This document shows, in pieces, positions 19,389 through 28,915 of a DNA stretch of 64,000 nt. Origin of the DNA: Shewanella glacialimarina (GTDB taxonomy: Bacteria > Pseudomonadota > Gammaproteobacteria > Enterobacterales > Shewanellaceae). Within the stretch, counting starts at the first letter, position 1; each line of letters opens with the position of its first letter. Under the pieces are notes generated by a model, which was not told where the DNA came from, ran no database searches, and saw nothing but the letters and a program-made list of their open reading frames with translations. The stretch covers positions 4,030,001 through 4,094,000 of the forward strand of contig NZ_CP041216.1 of the NCBI RefSeq assembly GCF_020511155.1, in the 5' to 3' direction. The position numbers were made by a program, and so were the translations under genes.

Positions 19389-20855
19389 ATGACCCAAGTT
19401 AAACGAAACCCTTCGGTGGTGATCATTGGTGCAGGTATGACGGGCATTTTAATGGCCATCAAACTGCGTCAAGCTGGTATTACTGACATTGTAGTGCTGG
19501 AGAAAAAAGGCTCTGTGGGCGGAACGTGGCGCGAGAATACCTATCCAGGTGCGGCCTGTGATGTACCCGCTCACATGTATACCTATTCATTTGAACCCAA
19601 TCCAAACTGGAGCCGATTTTTTGCCCATGGACCAGAGATTAAACAATATTTTGAACACGTGGCAGATAAGTATGAGGTTAAACGAGACATACGCTTTAAC
19701 GAAGCGGTTACCGATGCACACTATGCCAATGGCAAATGGACAGTAAAAACCAGCCAACAGCAAACCTATATCGCTGATTTTATTGTGTGTGCCACAGGCA
19801 TTCTGCACCATCCGCAATTTCCAGACATTCCTGGATTAGCTGATTTTAAAGGCACCACATTTCATACCGCCCAATGGAACCACGACGTCGATATATCAGC
19901 CTCAACTCGGGTTGGGGTAATCGGTACTGGGTCAACGGCGGCACAAGCCATTCCTGAGTTGATTAACACTGGTGCTAAGGTCTCGGTTTATCAGCGCACA
20001 CCACAATGGTTAATGCACTTGCCCGATTTTGCCTTTTCAAAGGCCATCCGAAAACTGATGACTCGCTTTCCCGTCATCACCAAAATCCACCGAAATACTG
20101 GTAAGTTTTTTCTAGAACATTTTTTTACCAAAGCGGTAACTGGACACTTTATCCAAAAACATGTGTTAAATTTTTTGTGTAAAGCCAACTTAAGATTAAG
20201 CATTAAAGACCAAACCTTACGCGAGAAATTACGCCCTCATTATCAAGTAGGCTGCAAACGGGTCATTATCAACACCACCTTTTATAAAGCCATTCAAAAA
20301 CCCAATGCTGAGTTAATAACAGAGGCCATTGAGCGCATTACAGCAACGGGGATTATCACTAAAGACGGTAAACACCATGAACTCGATGTATTGGTATTGT
20401 CGACAGGTTTTAATGCATTTAATTTTATGCGCCCAATGAATCTAATTGGCCGCAACAATTTGCATATTGATAAAGCGTGGGCTCATAAAATCAAAGCATA
20501 TCGGTCAATGTTACTCAGCGACTACCCTAACTTCTTTTTAATGCTCGGCCCCAACACCCCCATTGGTAACTTTTCGGTTATCGCCATGAGCGAGGTTCAA
20601 ACTAACTACGTGATTAAATTGATCGATAAATGGCGTGAGTATCAATTTGATGAGTTTGAAGCTAAGCAACAAGCCATTGACGATTTTAATGCCTACGTAA
20701 AAGAAGGGTTAAAGGGCACTAGCTGGGTTGGAGGATGCCAAAGTTGGTATTTAGATGCCGATGGCGACCCCATTTTATGGCCCTACACTTGGCAGCGCTG
20801 GGTTGATGAAATGAAACAGCCGCAGATGGAACACCTTAATACCCGGTCATTCTAA
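19389..20855 (+). CDS. Flavin-dependent Baeyer-Villiger-type monooxygenase
   Basis: 488 residues. The FAD-binding GxGxxG motif lies in I-I-G-A-G-M-T-G (13-20), the NADPH-binding Rossmann motif is G-V-I-G-T-G-S-T-A (176-184), and the Baeyer-Villiger fingerprint FxGxxxHxxxW reads FKGTTFHTAQW (153-163). Such enzymes insert oxygen into ketones or oxidise soft heteroatoms. GAGG lies 5 bases before the ATG. It heads an operon with an SDR and an esterase, so an alcohol-ketone-ester-acid route is plausible. The real substrate is unknown. Confidence 0.92.
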   Translation: MTQVKRNPSVVIIGAGMTGILMAIKLRQAGITDIVVLEKKGSVGGTWRENTYPGAACDVPAHMYTYSFEPNPNWSRFFAHGPEIKQYFEHVADKYEVKRDIRFNEAVTDAHYANGKWTVKTSQQQTYIADFIVCATGILHHPQFPDIPGLADFKGTTFHTAQWNHDVDISASTRVGVIGTGSTAAQAIPELINTGAKVSVYQRTPQWLMHLPDFAFSKAIRKLMTRFPVITKIHRNTGKFFLEHFFTKAVTGHFIQKHVLNFLCKANLRLSIKDQTLREKLRPHYQVGCKRVIINTTFYKAIQKPNAELITEAIERITATGIITKDGKHHELDVLVLSTGFNAFNFMRPMNLIGRNNLHIDKAWAHKIKAYRSMLLSDYPNFFLMLGPNTPIGNFSVIAMSEVQTNYVIKLIDKWREYQFDEFEAKQQAIDDFNAYVKEGLKGTSWVGGCQSWYLDADGDPILWPYTWQRWVDEMKQPQMEHLNTRSF

Positions 20856-20903
20856 TTGGCTTATTCACCTTTTCACCAGTACTGATATTAACTAGGTTGG
20901 ATC

Positions 20904-21674
20904 ATGAATAACAACACGATATTTATTACCGGTGCGGCTTCTGGTATTGGTTTAGCCGCTGCTCGGCACTTTCATAAAAAGGGCTATTGGATCGGTATGG
21001 CCGACATCAATTTGGCACAATTAACACAAGCCACCGAAATATGGGATAGAACTCGAATACGCTTGTTTCAGCTGGATGTCAGTGATGTTTCACAAGTACA
21101 ACACGCTATGGCTAAATTTTGTGCTGAACATAATAATTGCTTGGCTGTATTACTTAACAATGCCGGCATATTGGAAATTGGTCCGTTTGAAGACATCCCT
21201 ATAGAACATCATCAGCGTACATTAAGTGTCAATGTCATCGGGGTCATGAATCTGTGTCATGCTGCATGGCCATATTTAAAAAATACTGGCACGAGTACTA
21301 TTATCAATATGTCATCAGCCAGTAGCGATTATGGCGTACCAGAATTAGCCAGCTATTCGGCGAGTAAGTTTGCCGTAAAAGCGCTTACCGAGGCGCTGGA
21401 ACTTGAGTGGCAAAAGTACGGCATAAGAGTATGTGATGTCATGCCGCCTTTTGTGGCAACCAATATGCTTAAGGCACAGAAACACACCGCCAAAGTCATG
21501 CAACGACTCGGTGTGAACATTACTGCTGAACACGTAGTCGCTGTGATTGATAAACAAGTGAAACACCCTAAAACCCATAGAACGGTCAGTGTTTTTTATG
21601 GCCTATTGCATAGATTAAGTAACGTATCACCTACGTTTATCAATCGCTTGGTGATGAAGTGGTTAAGTCGATAA
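20904..21674 (+). CDS. Short-chain dehydrogenase/reductase
   Basis: 256 residues of the classical SDR fold. The cofactor motif is TGAASGIG (9-16), NNAG lies at 85-88 and the active site is Y151-S-A-S-K155 with serines at 137-141. It starts 48 bp after the monooxygenase. It probably interconverts an alcohol and the ketone used by that enzyme, which is inferred from context. Confidence 0.92.
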   Translation: MNNNTIFITGAASGIGLAAARHFHKKGYWIGMADINLAQLTQATEIWDRTRIRLFQLDVSDVSQVQHAMAKFCAEHNNCLAVLLNNAGILEIGPFEDIPIEHHQRTLSVNVIGVMNLCHAAWPYLKNTGTSTIINMSSASSDYGVPELASYSASKFAVKALTEALELEWQKYGIRVCDVMPPFVATNMLKAQKHTAKVMQRLGVNITAEHVVAVIDKQVKHPKTHRTVSVFYGLLHRLSNVSPTFINRLVMKWLSR

Positions 21675-21719
21675 ACATGTGGTTCTAATCAGTTAACAAT
21701 AATAAAAAAGGCCATAGAA

Positions 21720-22772
21720 ATGGATAACCTTAATCAACCAACATCATCACTAAACAAACACTCACAAGACAAACAGCTCCAAGCTCCAAAGCTTGAAACC
21801 AAGCAATTAATGGCCGCTAAGTGGTTGTCATTATTACCGTTATACAAGTTACCCGTCAGATTATTTAGATATGTATTTTTAATGATGGACCGAATGCTTG
21901 GGCTGACTAAAATTAAAATGGATAAGGTTGTCGAGTTAATCATTCCGGTGAGCACCAATCATCGCGGCGATGCCAAAGACACTAGCGATAACCTTCAAAT
22001 CAATAACACAATCAAGCTACGTATCTATCATCCCAGTGCCAACACACCACCAAAAACCTTAGTGTACTTTCATGGTGGCGGCTGCGCTATTGGCAGTATT
22101 AATACCCACGATCACTTTTGCCGTTACCTTGCTAAACACGGCAAGATGAACATCATCTCAGTTGGTTATCGACTGGCCCCAGAACATAAATTTCCAATCC
22201 CGATTTGTGATGCCATAGAGGCGTGGAACTATATCAATAACAATCATCAACAACTGAAGATCAATCCACAATATATCGGTGTGGGTGGTGATAGCGCAGG
22301 CGGATATCTGGCTTGTATTATCGGCTTAAATTCATTGCAAACCTCGCTACCAGTAAAGGCTAAAGTAACACCTGCATTTCAATTTTTGATCTACCCAATG
22401 GTCGACTTGCAAGGCTTAACCGAGTCTTATCGCCGTTTCAATAAGCAGTTAATACTCACCCGCGATCTGATGGATTATTTCAGGCAGCAATACCTAAATT
22501 CAATCGATGAAGTCACCCTGCCATTAGTGAGCCCACTGCAAGCAAAAGACATCAGCGAATCGCCAAAAAGTTACATATTAACCTTAGGTTACGATCCATT
22601 AAGAGACGATGGCATTGCATATGCCCAGCGCCTAAAAGCGGCAGGCATCAATACACAACACCAGCATTATGACGATTGCATGCATGGTTTTATTTCAATC
22701 ACAAAGCTCAGTGCGCGCGCTAAACAAGCGACTCATGATATCGCGATAGCCTTAAACAGCTTTAATGATTGA
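21720..22772 (+). CDS. Alpha/beta hydrolase, hormone-sensitive-lipase family
   Basis: 350 residues. The oxyanion motif HGGG is at 118-121, the nucleophile S192 sits in GDSAGG (190-195), and D292 and H322 complete the likely triad (G-Y-D-P-L-R-D-D-G; M-H-G-F). This is the HSL/LipR-type carboxylesterase family. It is the last gene of the operon, 45 bp after the SDR, and could open the ester made by the monooxygenase. The 90-residue N-terminal extension has a short hydrophobic patch (about 46-60). Confidence 0.9.
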   Translation: MDNLNQPTSSLNKHSQDKQLQAPKLETKQLMAAKWLSLLPLYKLPVRLFRYVFLMMDRMLGLTKIKMDKVVELIIPVSTNHRGDAKDTSDNLQINNTIKLRIYHPSANTPPKTLVYFHGGGCAIGSINTHDHFCRYLAKHGKMNIISVGYRLAPEHKFPIPICDAIEAWNYINNNHQQLKINPQYIGVGGDSAGGYLACIIGLNSLQTSLPVKAKVTPAFQFLIYPMVDLQGLTESYRRFNKQLILTRDLMDYFRQQYLNSIDEVTLPLVSPLQAKDISESPKSYILTLGYDPLRDDGIAYAQRLKAAGINTQHQHYDDCMHGFISITKLSARAKQATHDIAIALNSFND

Positions 22773-22809
22773 TCGTTACAGGTAACAGATGAAGCCACCA
22801 ACAGATGAT

Positions 22810-22824
22810 AAAGTTTACTCTGAC
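22810..22824 (+). repeat. Copy of the dispersed AAAGTTTACTCTGAC motif
   Basis: AAAGTTTACTCTGAC, plus orientation, between the esterase gene and the small gene at 22951. Related copies lie at 23391, 30192, 34560, 34772 and 37338 (the last inverted). Confidence 0.6.
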
Positions 22825-22950
22825 GCCATGTATTGCAGGCTAACAAGCCAACTTATGCTAAAATGCGCCGATCAGCTTTATGAATGTGCATCTCATTTGT
22901 TTGACTGAGCGTAGTGAAGCCTACCGTGATTAACTAATGAGGATACAACA

Positions 22951-23229
22951 ATGAGTAAGTTAAATGCCGAAGAGCGTAAAGCTCGAGATAACGATCGTTT
23001 TTCAAAACGAGTGGATGAGCGCAGAGTAAAAGGCGAAGATGTCGTTGCGTATGCACTTGCCAATGAAAAAGCGTTTAAGTTTCTAACCAAAGATGAGAAA
23101 CACAGCCTTAAACAAAGACAAGCTGCACTAGTAGAAGAAGTCAGCATTAAAAAACAGCAACAAACCGAGCTTAAAAACCAGCAAGAATTAGACAAGGTTC
23201 AAGCAGAATTTACTGATACCGAACAGTAA
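22951..23229 (+). CDS. Small charged coiled-coil protein, unknown function
   Basis: 92 residues, very rich in K, E and Q. The whole length is predicted helical, with a long coiled-coil region (about 45-90). There is no signal or membrane segment. GAGGA lies 8 bases upstream of the ATG, which supports it as real. I do not recognise the family. Copies of the dispersed CTCTGA motif lie on both sides (22810 and 23391). Confidence 0.7.
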   Translation: MSKLNAEERKARDNDRFSKRVDERRVKGEDVVAYALANEKAFKFLTKDEKHSLKQRQAALVEEVSIKKQQQTELKNQQELDKVQAEFTDTEQ

Positions 23230-23274
23230 CCCCTCATCAACAGCCATTGTTACTGATGATGGCTGGCCACATTC

Positions 23275-23318
23275 AAATGCCAATTTTTATACACTAAAAC
23301 CTATAAAAATCGGTATTT
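23275..23318 (+). other. Long imperfect hairpin
   Basis: Two 17-base arms (AAATGCCAATTTTTATA and TATAAAAATCGGTATTT) match at 15 of 17 positions around a 10-base loop. It lies 45 bp after the small gene and 73 bp before a dispersed-motif copy. It could be a weak terminator or a palindromic element remnant. Confidence 0.5.
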
Positions 23319-23390
23319 GAAGCTGGTGAAAATCCACTGGCATGCGGCAAAATTAAATGAGGTCACTCACATTTTAAAAGCCCATGTATA

Positions 23391-23408
23391 AAAGTTTTAC
23401 TCTGAACC
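23391..23408 (+). repeat. Variant copy of the dispersed motif
   Basis: AAAGTTTTACTCTGAACC, one T longer than the copy at 22810 and in the same orientation. Confidence 0.5.
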
Positions 23409-23482
23409 ACTTATTTATTGTCTAAAGATCAACGTTGCATTCCGGTTCACAAGCAATACCGAATGACCGCTAAAAACCTTAA

Positions 23483-24235
23483 CTAATCAATCTCTCGCTT
23501 AACACACACAAACAAGGCGTTGCCTGATTCCAAATCCCACGGGATGATTTTGTCGTAATCGTGTTCAAATATTTGCACATCGAAATACGGACTTAACAAG
23601 GCTTCGAGTTCAGTAAAACTGGTAGCAACCATCGCATGGGAGTCTTGCCATAACTGCGTTGCCTCACACTGGGTTTTAGCAATACTTAGATTGAGTGCTT
23701 GCATCTCACCTTCACCGCTATAATACCAACCCGATTCAAACACAAACTGGCTGCCGTCAAATTCCGCACTATGTTTCACTAACGCTTTGTTATTGATTTT
23801 ATGCTTATCAACTGAGTTAAAACAAAACAGGCCACCAGTATTTAATGCCTTATGAACGCTTGCAATGCAGGCTTTAAGCGCCTCGGTTCCTGGAGAATAA
23901 TGAATGGAGTACAAAAAACAGGTGATCAGATCGAGTTTTTGTTCAACATAAAACTCAGTCATATTTTGCAAACTAAACTGCGCTTCAGGACAACGACGCA
24001 TAGCGATATCGAGCATAGGCTGATTAATATCCAGGCCACTACTTTGAAACCCTAAATCGATGAAATGCCTAACATGCGGACCTGTTCCACAGGCTAAATC
24101 TAAATGCTGTTTACCACTGTTACCCAAAAACTGATGCAAGCGTACTATGCTATTGCTTTGCTGCTGGTAGTTAATGTCACAGCACATTAAATCGTAATAA
24201 CCGGACAAATCGGTGTAAAGGGCATTGGTAGACAT
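23483..24235 (-). CDS. Class I SAM-dependent methyltransferase
   Basis: 250 residues. SAM motif I reads L-D-L-A-C-G-T-G-P-H-V (about 42-52), followed by an acidic residue in S-S-G-L-D-I-N-Q-P-M-L and the Q-N-M-T-E-F segment of motif III. The N-terminal Y-D-L-M-C-C-D-I-N-Y-Q lid is typical of small-molecule methyltransferases. The substrate is unknown. It stands alone on the minus strand. Confidence 0.88.
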   Translation of the reverse strand: MSTNALYTDLSGYYDLMCCDINYQQQSNSIVRLHQFLGNSGKQHLDLACGTGPHVRHFIDLGFQSSGLDINQPMLDIAMRRCPEAQFSLQNMTEFYVEQKLDLITCFLYSIHYSPGTEALKACIASVHKALNTGGLFCFNSVDKHKINNKALVKHSAEFDGSQFVFESGWYYSGEGEMQALNLSIAKTQCEATQLWQDSHAMVATSFTELEALLSPYFDVQIFEHDYDKIIPWDLESGNALFVCVKREID

Positions 24236-24408
24236 AAAATAACATCGACGAGGTTGGTCAATTTAGGGTGGCGCATCATATATCAAATAGTGCAATTGAG
24301 AAATAACTAATCAATAAGCACTAACGACTCGCCACTGAATAAGTAAGGTTTAGCATGAAACAACCTCAGTGAATCAGTATCTATACCTTATTACCTTACT
24401 CAATCAGG

Positions 24409-26298
24409 TCAGCCGAGATATAAGGATTCTATCGCCTCTGGCAGCATGGGCTTATACAGATAAAAACCTTGGGCTAAATCGCATTTATAAGTCTTAACGT
24501 AATCAAGCATAAATTGGTCTTCCACCCCTTCAGCAATCACTTTTAAGCCTAGGTTATGCCCAATATCGATAATAGTTTTAGCTATCGCTGCCGATGAGCT
24601 GCTGCTCTCAACATCTTGTAAGAATGCTTTATCTATTTTGAGATAATGCAACGGCAAAAATTGTAAGTAACTAAATGATGAATAACCTTTGCCGAAATCA
24701 TCAAGTGCAAAAGTAATCCCATATTGATTAAGCCGTAACATAATTTCTTTTACACTGAATTTATCTTCCATAAAAATCGATTCGGTTAATTCAATAATAA
24801 GATATTTACCCTCTAATTTATAATGGGTTAAGGTATCTATTAAATGTGTTATTAGCGCTTCATTTTGAAATTCTAAACAGCTTAAATTAATTGAAATAGC
24901 CAGCTCTGTAATGTTTGCATCTCGCCACTTAGCTAACTGTAAGCAGGCTTTAGAAATTACTAAGCAACCTATATCAATAATCAGCCCAGTTTGTTCTGCT
25001 ATGGGAATAAAAACATCGGGTGGGATCACAACGCCATCTTGCTGCGTCCAACGGCATAACGCTTCAACACTAACCACTTTCATTGTATTTAAATCAACTT
25101 TGGGTTGATAGACTAAATGTAAGCTCTGATCTTCGATGGCCTGGCGCAGTGCTTGCTCAACGGCAAGTTGAGTTAATGCCTCTTTTTCAAGTGCCTGACT
25201 GTAAAAATGAAAGCTGTTTTTACCCAGTGATTTTGACTCATACATAGCTAAATCTGCTTTACGGATCAGCGAGTTGGCATTGTCATCATCATTAGGGAAT
25301 AGTGAAATACCAATACTTGAGGTCACAATAAATTGACGAGAACCGATAGTAAAAGGCTGTTTAATCAATGCTAATAAATCTTGGCAAACCTGTTTTACCG
25401 TCATTTCTGACTCTATCTTTTCTAAAACAATAATAAACTCATCACCACCTTGGCGGGACAAAGTATCAAATTCTCGTAAGCGTGTCTGAAGTCGTCGAAC
25501 CACTTCTTTTAGCAGCAAGTCACCTGCGTCATGGCCTTCTGTATCGTTGATTTTTTTAAAGTCATCTAAGTCTAAAAATAACACCGCTAACTTTTTATTT
25601 TCTCTTTTACTCGTCGCAATAGAATGGCTAATTCTATCCAATAATAATGCACGATTAGGTAAGCCTGTCAGTGCATCATGAAAAGCATGATATTCAATAG
25701 TAGCCTCGTACTGCTTTTGCACTGTCACATCGCGAAAGCACCACACTCGGCCATAAATTTGCTTCTCTTGTATCTGAGGTAAAGACCGGTAATCAAAGAA
25801 ACGGTTATCGAGTAACTCTATAGTGCCAGTTAAATATTGAAATGGGTCATGTTGAAGACGATCAATAATAGATAACATATGTTGTTTATCTTTAATAATG
25901 CTAAGAAACTCTTCCCAATGCGATACAGGTTTAAAGCCTATATCGTCAAAAAAATCCTGCCCCATGGTATTAAATGACAATAGTTCACCATTTAATCCAT
26001 AAACAAACAAAATCTCACCGGTCGAATTGACCGTCGCATTTAATAAACCAATGGAGTGCTCAAGCTTATCTTGAACCAGTTTCATCTTTGCTAACTGGTC
26101 ATTTAGCGTTTGATTACGCTCGTTCAACTCATTGGAAATAAGGAATAAAGAACGCTCTAACATTTTTACACTTTGCTCATTTTGAGCATAAGCATCTGAT
26201 ATTGAATTTAAAAAAATGTCATTTTTTGAAATAAACAATTCATCTTTTTGGTTACGTTTGAGCTGACGCAATAGCAATTTATGCATTGTTAATATCAC
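24409..26298 (-). CDS. PAS-GGDEF-EAL c-di-GMP enzyme
   Basis: 629 residues. An N-terminal coiled coil (about 35-85) is followed by a PAS domain (about 88-190), GGDEF (about 200-360) and EAL (about 375-625). The GGDEF motif at 284-288 is intact, with the RxxD inhibitory site (REFD) five residues before it. EAL is intact at 412-414. There is no membrane helix, so it is cytosolic. The GTG start overlaps the TAG stop of the upstream FIST gene by one base, so the two are translationally coupled; an ATG four codons in (26286) is an alternative. The FIST protein is the likely input partner. Confidence 0.92.
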   Translation of the reverse strand: MILTMHKLLLRQLKRNQKDELFISKNDIFLNSISDAYAQNEQSVKMLERSLFLISNELNERNQTLNDQLAKMKLVQDKLEHSIGLLNATVNSTGEILFVYGLNGELLSFNTMGQDFFDDIGFKPVSHWEEFLSIIKDKQHMLSIIDRLQHDPFQYLTGTIELLDNRFFDYRSLPQIQEKQIYGRVWCFRDVTVQKQYEATIEYHAFHDALTGLPNRALLLDRISHSIATSKRENKKLAVLFLDLDDFKKINDTEGHDAGDLLLKEVVRRLQTRLREFDTLSRQGGDEFIIVLEKIESEMTVKQVCQDLLALIKQPFTIGSRQFIVTSSIGISLFPNDDDNANSLIRKADLAMYESKSLGKNSFHFYSQALEKEALTQLAVEQALRQAIEDQSLHLVYQPKVDLNTMKVVSVEALCRWTQQDGVVIPPDVFIPIAEQTGLIIDIGCLVISKACLQLAKWRDANITELAISINLSCLEFQNEALITHLIDTLTHYKLEGKYLIIELTESIFMEDKFSVKEIMLRLNQYGITFALDDFGKGYSSFSYLQFLPLHYLKIDKAFLQDVESSSSSAAIAKTIIDIGHNLGLKVIAEGVEDQFMLDYVKTYKCDLAQGFYLYKPMLPEAIESLYLG

Positions 26299-27437
26299 TA
26301 TGTCTCAGAAAATAACGTGACAGCCATAGTCTGGTTGTGTAAACCACACCGACCAATAGACTTAATAGGCGATATTTCACCATACGAGTAAAAGCCAGAA
26401 ATAGTACACTGGGTGGGTAAGCCTTGCTTAATGATTTCCAACTCCTCTTCAACCCTTTGCTGTAAAACGAGTCGACGGCCGACACAACTAATTAAAATAG
26501 CCAACTCAGGCTGTGCTCCCTCAAAGGAAGAGACAGCATCCTCTGCGGCAAGCTGTGCTCCATCAAGTAAATCTTCATAATTAGAATGCATTAACTGACA
26601 TGTCGCGCCTGTGGGCATATTACCTGCAAACAACATACTTTTTTGCAATTCATCAATGGATAATATAGTGCGAACCACAGTTTCTTGCTCACCATCGAGT
26701 TGCAGTGCTAACGGATAGAGCAATGCAGAAGCAGGCAAGCCGGCAGAAAACTCACCCAAAAACTCTTTATATAAATCAAGAGCTGGCCTTCCATCGAGTT
26801 CAAAAAGCACATTGTCTGTCGACTGAGTAATCACCCGTTTAGGCCCAAATGGACGCCAGCCTCCTAGACTACCAAAACCAACAGATAACCTTTCACCATA
26901 AAGCCCTACCAGCACAATAAGTCCGCTTTCTATTTGCTGATTATGCCATACCGTGGTTTGACTAAAACGCTCACCATCACCGGCTAAGCCTCCCGTAGCC
27001 ATAACACCTTTAGGCAGGTGCTGCTGTAAACCATCAACCAGTTCAGAGCCATTAACTAAATGACCATCAGAAATCACGAAAACATGTTTTAACCCATCAA
27101 AGCTTAATTGATCGATCAACTGCTTTGCTAATTCAGCACAATGTTCAAATTGATTTATCGAACTGCTGACAACTTGCACCTGAGTATGCTCAAAATCAAT
27201 CGCTGTAACGCATACACTGTCGTCATATAGACAATCATCTTGAATTTCACCGCTAGTACTACAGCCTACGATTTGCGCGTTTGGAAAAGCACTTGATAAC
27301 TCACCATTAAGCTTATTGTCTAACATAAGCTCAGGCGAACCAAATACCAACACCAAATTAATAGCTGCATTTTGTAGTAACGGTTTATCCCAATGGTTAT
27401 TTTGATATATTGTCTGAAAAACGTACATTAGTAGCAT
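26298..27437 (-). CDS. FIST-domain sensory protein
   Basis: 379 residues with a FIST N domain (about 25-220; S-T-S-G-E-I-Q-D-D segment, then V-M-A-T-G-G-L-A-G-D-G) and a FIST C domain (about 225-365; A-L-D-L-Y-K-E-F-L-G, ending I-S-G-F-Y-S-Y-G-E-I-S-P). FIST proteins are cytosolic small-ligand sensors placed beside signalling enzymes. Some (NosP) bind haem and sense nitric oxide. Coupling to the GGDEF/EAL gene supports a role as its sensor. Haem binding is not shown by the sequence alone. Confidence 0.88.
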   Translation of the reverse strand: MLLMYVFQTIYQNNHWDKPLLQNAAINLVLVFGSPELMLDNKLNGELSSAFPNAQIVGCSTSGEIQDDCLYDDSVCVTAIDFEHTQVQVVSSSINQFEHCAELAKQLIDQLSFDGLKHVFVISDGHLVNGSELVDGLQQHLPKGVMATGGLAGDGERFSQTTVWHNQQIESGLIVLVGLYGERLSVGFGSLGGWRPFGPKRVITQSTDNVLFELDGRPALDLYKEFLGEFSAGLPASALLYPLALQLDGEQETVVRTILSIDELQKSMLFAGNMPTGATCQLMHSNYEDLLDGAQLAAEDAVSSFEGAQPELAILISCVGRRLVLQQRVEEELEIIKQGLPTQCTISGFYSYGEISPIKSIGRCGLHNQTMAVTLFSET

Positions 27438-27574
27438 CTCACTAAAGAGTTATTCATTAAGTTGTAGCTTAAAACGTTACTGCAAGCAACAGGCATAAAG
27501 AAATGGCGCCACACAGGTGAGTCAACTTGTTAATAGTCGTGCTAGCACCCATGCACTTACACCGCCAAAAGGCA

Positions 27575-27609
27575 AAAAAGCCTCGAAACTTTTAGTGTCG
27601 AGGCTTTTT
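27575..27609. terminator. Rho-independent terminator
   Basis: Stem AAAAAGCCTCGA / TCGAGGCTTTTT with a short ACT/AGT inner pairing, followed by a T-run. It resembles the stem-loops at 34698 and 37382. It lies upstream of FIST and downstream of nothing on the plus strand, so its partner gene is unclear. Confidence 0.65.
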
Positions 27610-27760
27610 AGTATTCAACATCTGGATGATAAATTCTGATCAACTTAGCTAAGTAAGGCTGCGATTGACCCTAATTAGAAAAATAAAACAAAAAGTTTAT
27701 AAATCTTTAAACACTAAAATCTACACTCATAGACGCAAATTCAAACAGTCCTATAAATAA

Positions 27761-28165
27761 CTAACGTACCCACAACATAAGCTCGTTAGCATCTACCACC
27801 GCAAGCTGCCTTTTAGTTAAGCTTCCTGCTGCGTCAAACAGTAATAACTCAGCCGGTCTAGCACCATGCTTAGCAATAAGTTGATCACCTTCAGGAGTAC
27901 CCGCTCTGGCCAGAAGAAAGTAAACGTTATCGCCAAGATGTGCTCGGGCTTCATTCATCTGCTCAGTCTGGGTGGTACTCGCAACAAGGTTAGCATCATA
28001 GACAAATACTACCGAAGGCTTACCTGTACCGATTTGCTCGTGGGTGGTTTTAAACCCTTTGGGCATCACCATCAGTAATAGCCCAAGCAGCAGCACTACA
28101 GATGCAATGACACTTATCGCAACCCAAGGCATTTTACGTGGCATATTTGCAGTATGTGTATCCAT
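27761..28165 (-). CDS. Membrane-anchored protein of unknown function
   Basis: About 134 residues from ATG 28165, which gives the natural N-terminus MDTHTANMPRKMPWV followed by one membrane helix (about 14-36). An in-frame start at 28201 would add 12 residues. The extracytoplasmic part has V-V-F-V-Y-D-A-N-L-V-A-S and L-L-F-D-A-A-G, which recalls a thioredoxin-like fold without a CxxC. The family is not recognised. Confidence 0.65.
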   Translation of the reverse strand: MDTHTANMPRKMPWVAISVIASVVLLLGLLLMVMPKGFKTTHEQIGTGKPSVVFVYDANLVASTTQTEQMNEARAHLGDNVYFLLARAGTPEGDQLIAKHGARPAELLLFDAAGSLTKRQLAVVDANELMLWVR

Positions 28166-28201
28166 GATAATAGATCTCGATTTTAAGAGGTTGAAATACA
28201 T

Positions 28202-28915
28202 AATTAAGTCATTCAGTGTAGCGACTTAACCTGAGGCCTAGATTAAAAATCACTGCTAAATTTTGCTAACAAAAAGCATTACTCGTTAAAGATATAAGTG
28301 CTGAGGTTATTACACTTACCGTTGAACTTTTGCCCTTAGATGATTATCTAATAGAAATAGTTAAATTTGCGTATCAATACAGTGCTGAATAAATTGGACA
28401 ATCTTGCATGAAAACTGGCTAACTGCATTTTAGGCTGAGCTAAACTTTGTTTGACTCAATCATGCCTTACTTAAGCTGACGCACGCTATGCAAATATCCA
28501 CTATTTCCCTATCAGTTTTAAACAAAGGAACTCAACAGTGAACATGTCTCACCTCTATTTGAACATCATAATTTTAACATCATAGTAAACAAGGGCTCAA
28601 TTGGGTGTTTCAAGTGTTAGACCATCATATTGAAAAGCTTATTATTGATTCACTATTACTCACAAAAGAGGATGTAGGAATTTTAATCCTAAGACAGGTT
28701 AGTGTTTTGTAATCTTGCCTTAGCAAGATTGTTATCCATATTGAGACTGACTGTTTTGATACTTGGACCACATGATGCAAGACCACATCATTCAAAGTAG
28801 ATGAAAACTTAAATCAGGCTAAAAAAGTGGATGAAATGTCGTAAAAGAGGGTTAGTCGCATGAGCCTGTAAATAATTTTCTGTAAAATGCAAACTAACAG
28901 CGACTATACAGAAAC
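28202..28915. other. Intergenic region without a recognisable gene
   Basis: About 700 AT-rich bases. A perfect 8-bp hairpin (AATCTTGC-CTTA-GCAAGATT) lies at 28711-28730, just after a short open frame (about 28579-28713) that ends in L-R-Q-V-S-V-L-stop and matches nothing I know. This may be decayed coding sequence. No promoter, RNA gene or repeat could be supported. Confidence 0.5.
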
